Source of the DNA: Zeaxanthinibacter enoshimensis
GTDB lineage: Bacteria; Bacteroidota; Bacteroidia; Flavobacteriales; Flavobacteriaceae
Length of the DNA: 64,000 nt
NCBI RefSeq assembly: GCF_004362865.1
Contig: NZ_SNYI01000001.1
Location: forward strand, 1,302,001-1,366,000
Direction of reading: 5' to 3'
How positions within the stretch are numbered: position 1 is the first letter of the stretch; every line of letters begins with the position of its first letter. This document shows positions 63,070 through 64,000 of this stretch, piece by piece. A model generated the notes under the pieces. It was not told the DNA's origin. It was given only the letters and a program-made list of their open reading frames with translations, and did not search any database. The translations under genes were made by a program, and so were the position numbers.

Positions 63070-64000
63070 TTACTCTTGTTTTCGTGCTTTATACTGATCT
63101 AATATTTTCAGGGTTTGCTCTATGGGTAAGGCTTTCATGATCCTTCCGTCCTGTCCCTGCATATCCTCGGCCATGAAAAGCGAATTGTAGATGGCTTCTT
63201 CTGTCGCTTCCACGACAGCGAGGAACAAGGGCGACATAAAATCATTGCCTACTTCTTTCACGGTGCGCTCTATGGAGGCTGCTGTATAGGGGATGCGCCG
63301 GTCCTTATGGGTGCTGAAGGCAATGCTGTAATCCCCGCTCCCGTTGGAAGAGAAGGCACCGACCCTGCCAAAGGCGAGGAAGGAACGTTTTGCGAGGCGT
63401 TTAAGATTTCTGGGAGACAGGGGAGCATCTGTTGCGATGATCATCATGCAGGACCCATCCACCACGTATGGCACGTCTTCGGCCATGTAAAAATTATTCA
63501 TTTCGCGACCAACCGGGGCTCCGTTGATCTGTAATATTCCTCCAAAATTGGTCTGTACCAGGACGCCCACCGTATACCCGCCTTTATCTTCGGGGAGCAC
63601 CCGGGAAGCGGTCCCGATCCCTCCTTTAAAACCCAGGGCGCGGGTGCCAGTCCCGGCCCCGACGTTGCCTTCTGCCACAATTCCCGTCTGGGCGTTTTCC
63701 AGGGCTTTAAAAACATGCTCCTGTTTTACATGCCGGCCCCGGATATGATTGAGCCACCCGTCATTGGTTTCCCCTACCACGGGGTTAACAGAACGCACGG
63801 ATTCATTCCCGGGGGTCTGCAGGGTGTAGTCCATCAGGGCATTGGCCACAAGGAAGGCATTCAACGTATTGGTAAGGGCAATCGGAGTTTCGATATTCCC
63901 TAATTCTTCGACCTGCGTAAACCCGATCGCCTTTCCAAAACCATTCCCTACGAACACTGCTGCGGGGACCTTTTCCTGGAAGATATTCCCGCCATGGGGT
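63070..64000 (-). CDS. P1/DmpA-family aminopeptidase (S58), 5' end cut by the window
   Basis: The reading frame is open to the right edge; about 310 residues are present, starting HGGNIFQEKVPAAVFVGNGFG. The autoproteolytic site is Gly-Ser in VDGSCMMIIATDAPL, where the Ser becomes the N-terminal nucleophile of the beta subunit, as in DmpA. GNVGAGTG and SPRNLKRLAKRSFLAFGRVG are also typical. The family releases N-terminal residues or D-/beta-amino acids. Whether it has a signal peptide cannot be seen. It precedes the amidase by 13 bases. Confidence 0.9.
   Translation of the reverse strand, partial: PHGGNIFQEKVPAAVFVGNGFGKAIGFTQVEELGNIETPIALTNTLNAFLVANALMDYTLQTPGNESVRSVNPVVGETNDGWLNHIRGRHVKQEHVFKALENAQTGIVAEGNVGAGTGTRALGFKGGIGTASRVLPEDKGGYTVGVLVQTNFGGILQINGAPVGREMNNFYMAEDVPYVVDGSCMMIIATDAPLSPRNLKRLAKRSFLAFGRVGAFSSNGSGDYSIAFSTHKDRRIPYTAASIERTVKEVGNDFMSPLFLAVVEATEEAIYNSLFMAEDMQGQDGRIMKALPIEQTLKILDQYKARKQE

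Overview
The window is chromosomal DNA of a Bacteroidota member, almost certainly Flavobacteriaceae. The evidence is a complete type IX secretion/gliding core (gldK-gldL-gldM-gldN), TAnnTTTG promoter elements instead of E. coli-type boxes, weak Shine-Dalgarno sequences, many LxxC lipoproteins, and Flavobacteriia gene orders (nlpC-lpxB-surE; sigma54 activator-lptE-TPR-secG-groES-groEL; mreBCD-mrdA-rodA). The genus cannot be named from this sequence. No rRNA, tRNA, transposase, prophage or CRISPR was seen.

Layout. 1-22.3 kb, mostly minus strand, is housekeeping: comEC (cut by the edge), an NlpC/P60 lipoprotein, lpxB and surE; the processing protease prc on the plus strand; msrB-msrA; an exported nuclease; the elongasome operon mreB-mreC-mreD-mrdA-rodA; purH; a GAF/fRMsr-like protein; groES-groEL; secG, a TPR-like protein, lptE, a sigma54 activator and miaB. 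22.3-42.7 kb, nearly all plus strand, holds an LVIVD lipoprotein, topA with a degenerate arginase-fold partner, gldKLMN, an FAD oxidoreductase, an ABC-F ATPase, an LRR protein and a three-gene RND efflux operon. 42.7-64 kb is more mosaic: a 59-residue CPXCG protein, a short BLUF photoreceptor, an M16 protease, a lactonase-fold protein, a three-gene biotin-dependent acyl-CoA carboxylase, then accessory envelope genes (a small lipoprotein, a helix-hairpin-helix lipoprotein with a membrane partner, an exported RidA-like protein, a TIG/kelch lipoprotein with an outer-membrane barrel, an exported VOC protein, a ZIP-like membrane protein, an exported amidase and a P1-family peptidase cut by the right edge).

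The most unusual feature is a family of intergenic mosaic repeats, found only between about 42.66 and 61.4 kb. They combine degenerate 7-8 bp tandem units (GTGATRCR, CGTCAnnC, GCAAACT, YRAACYT) with GC-rich hairpins bounded by CCCGCCCG and CGGGCGGG. Two 32-bp hairpin copies are identical, and others are inverted or enlarged. Further points are a sigma54-like promoter before groES near a sigma54 activator, -7 boxes so close to start codons that leaderless mRNA is likely, and several enzyme-fold proteins missing canonical catalytic residues.
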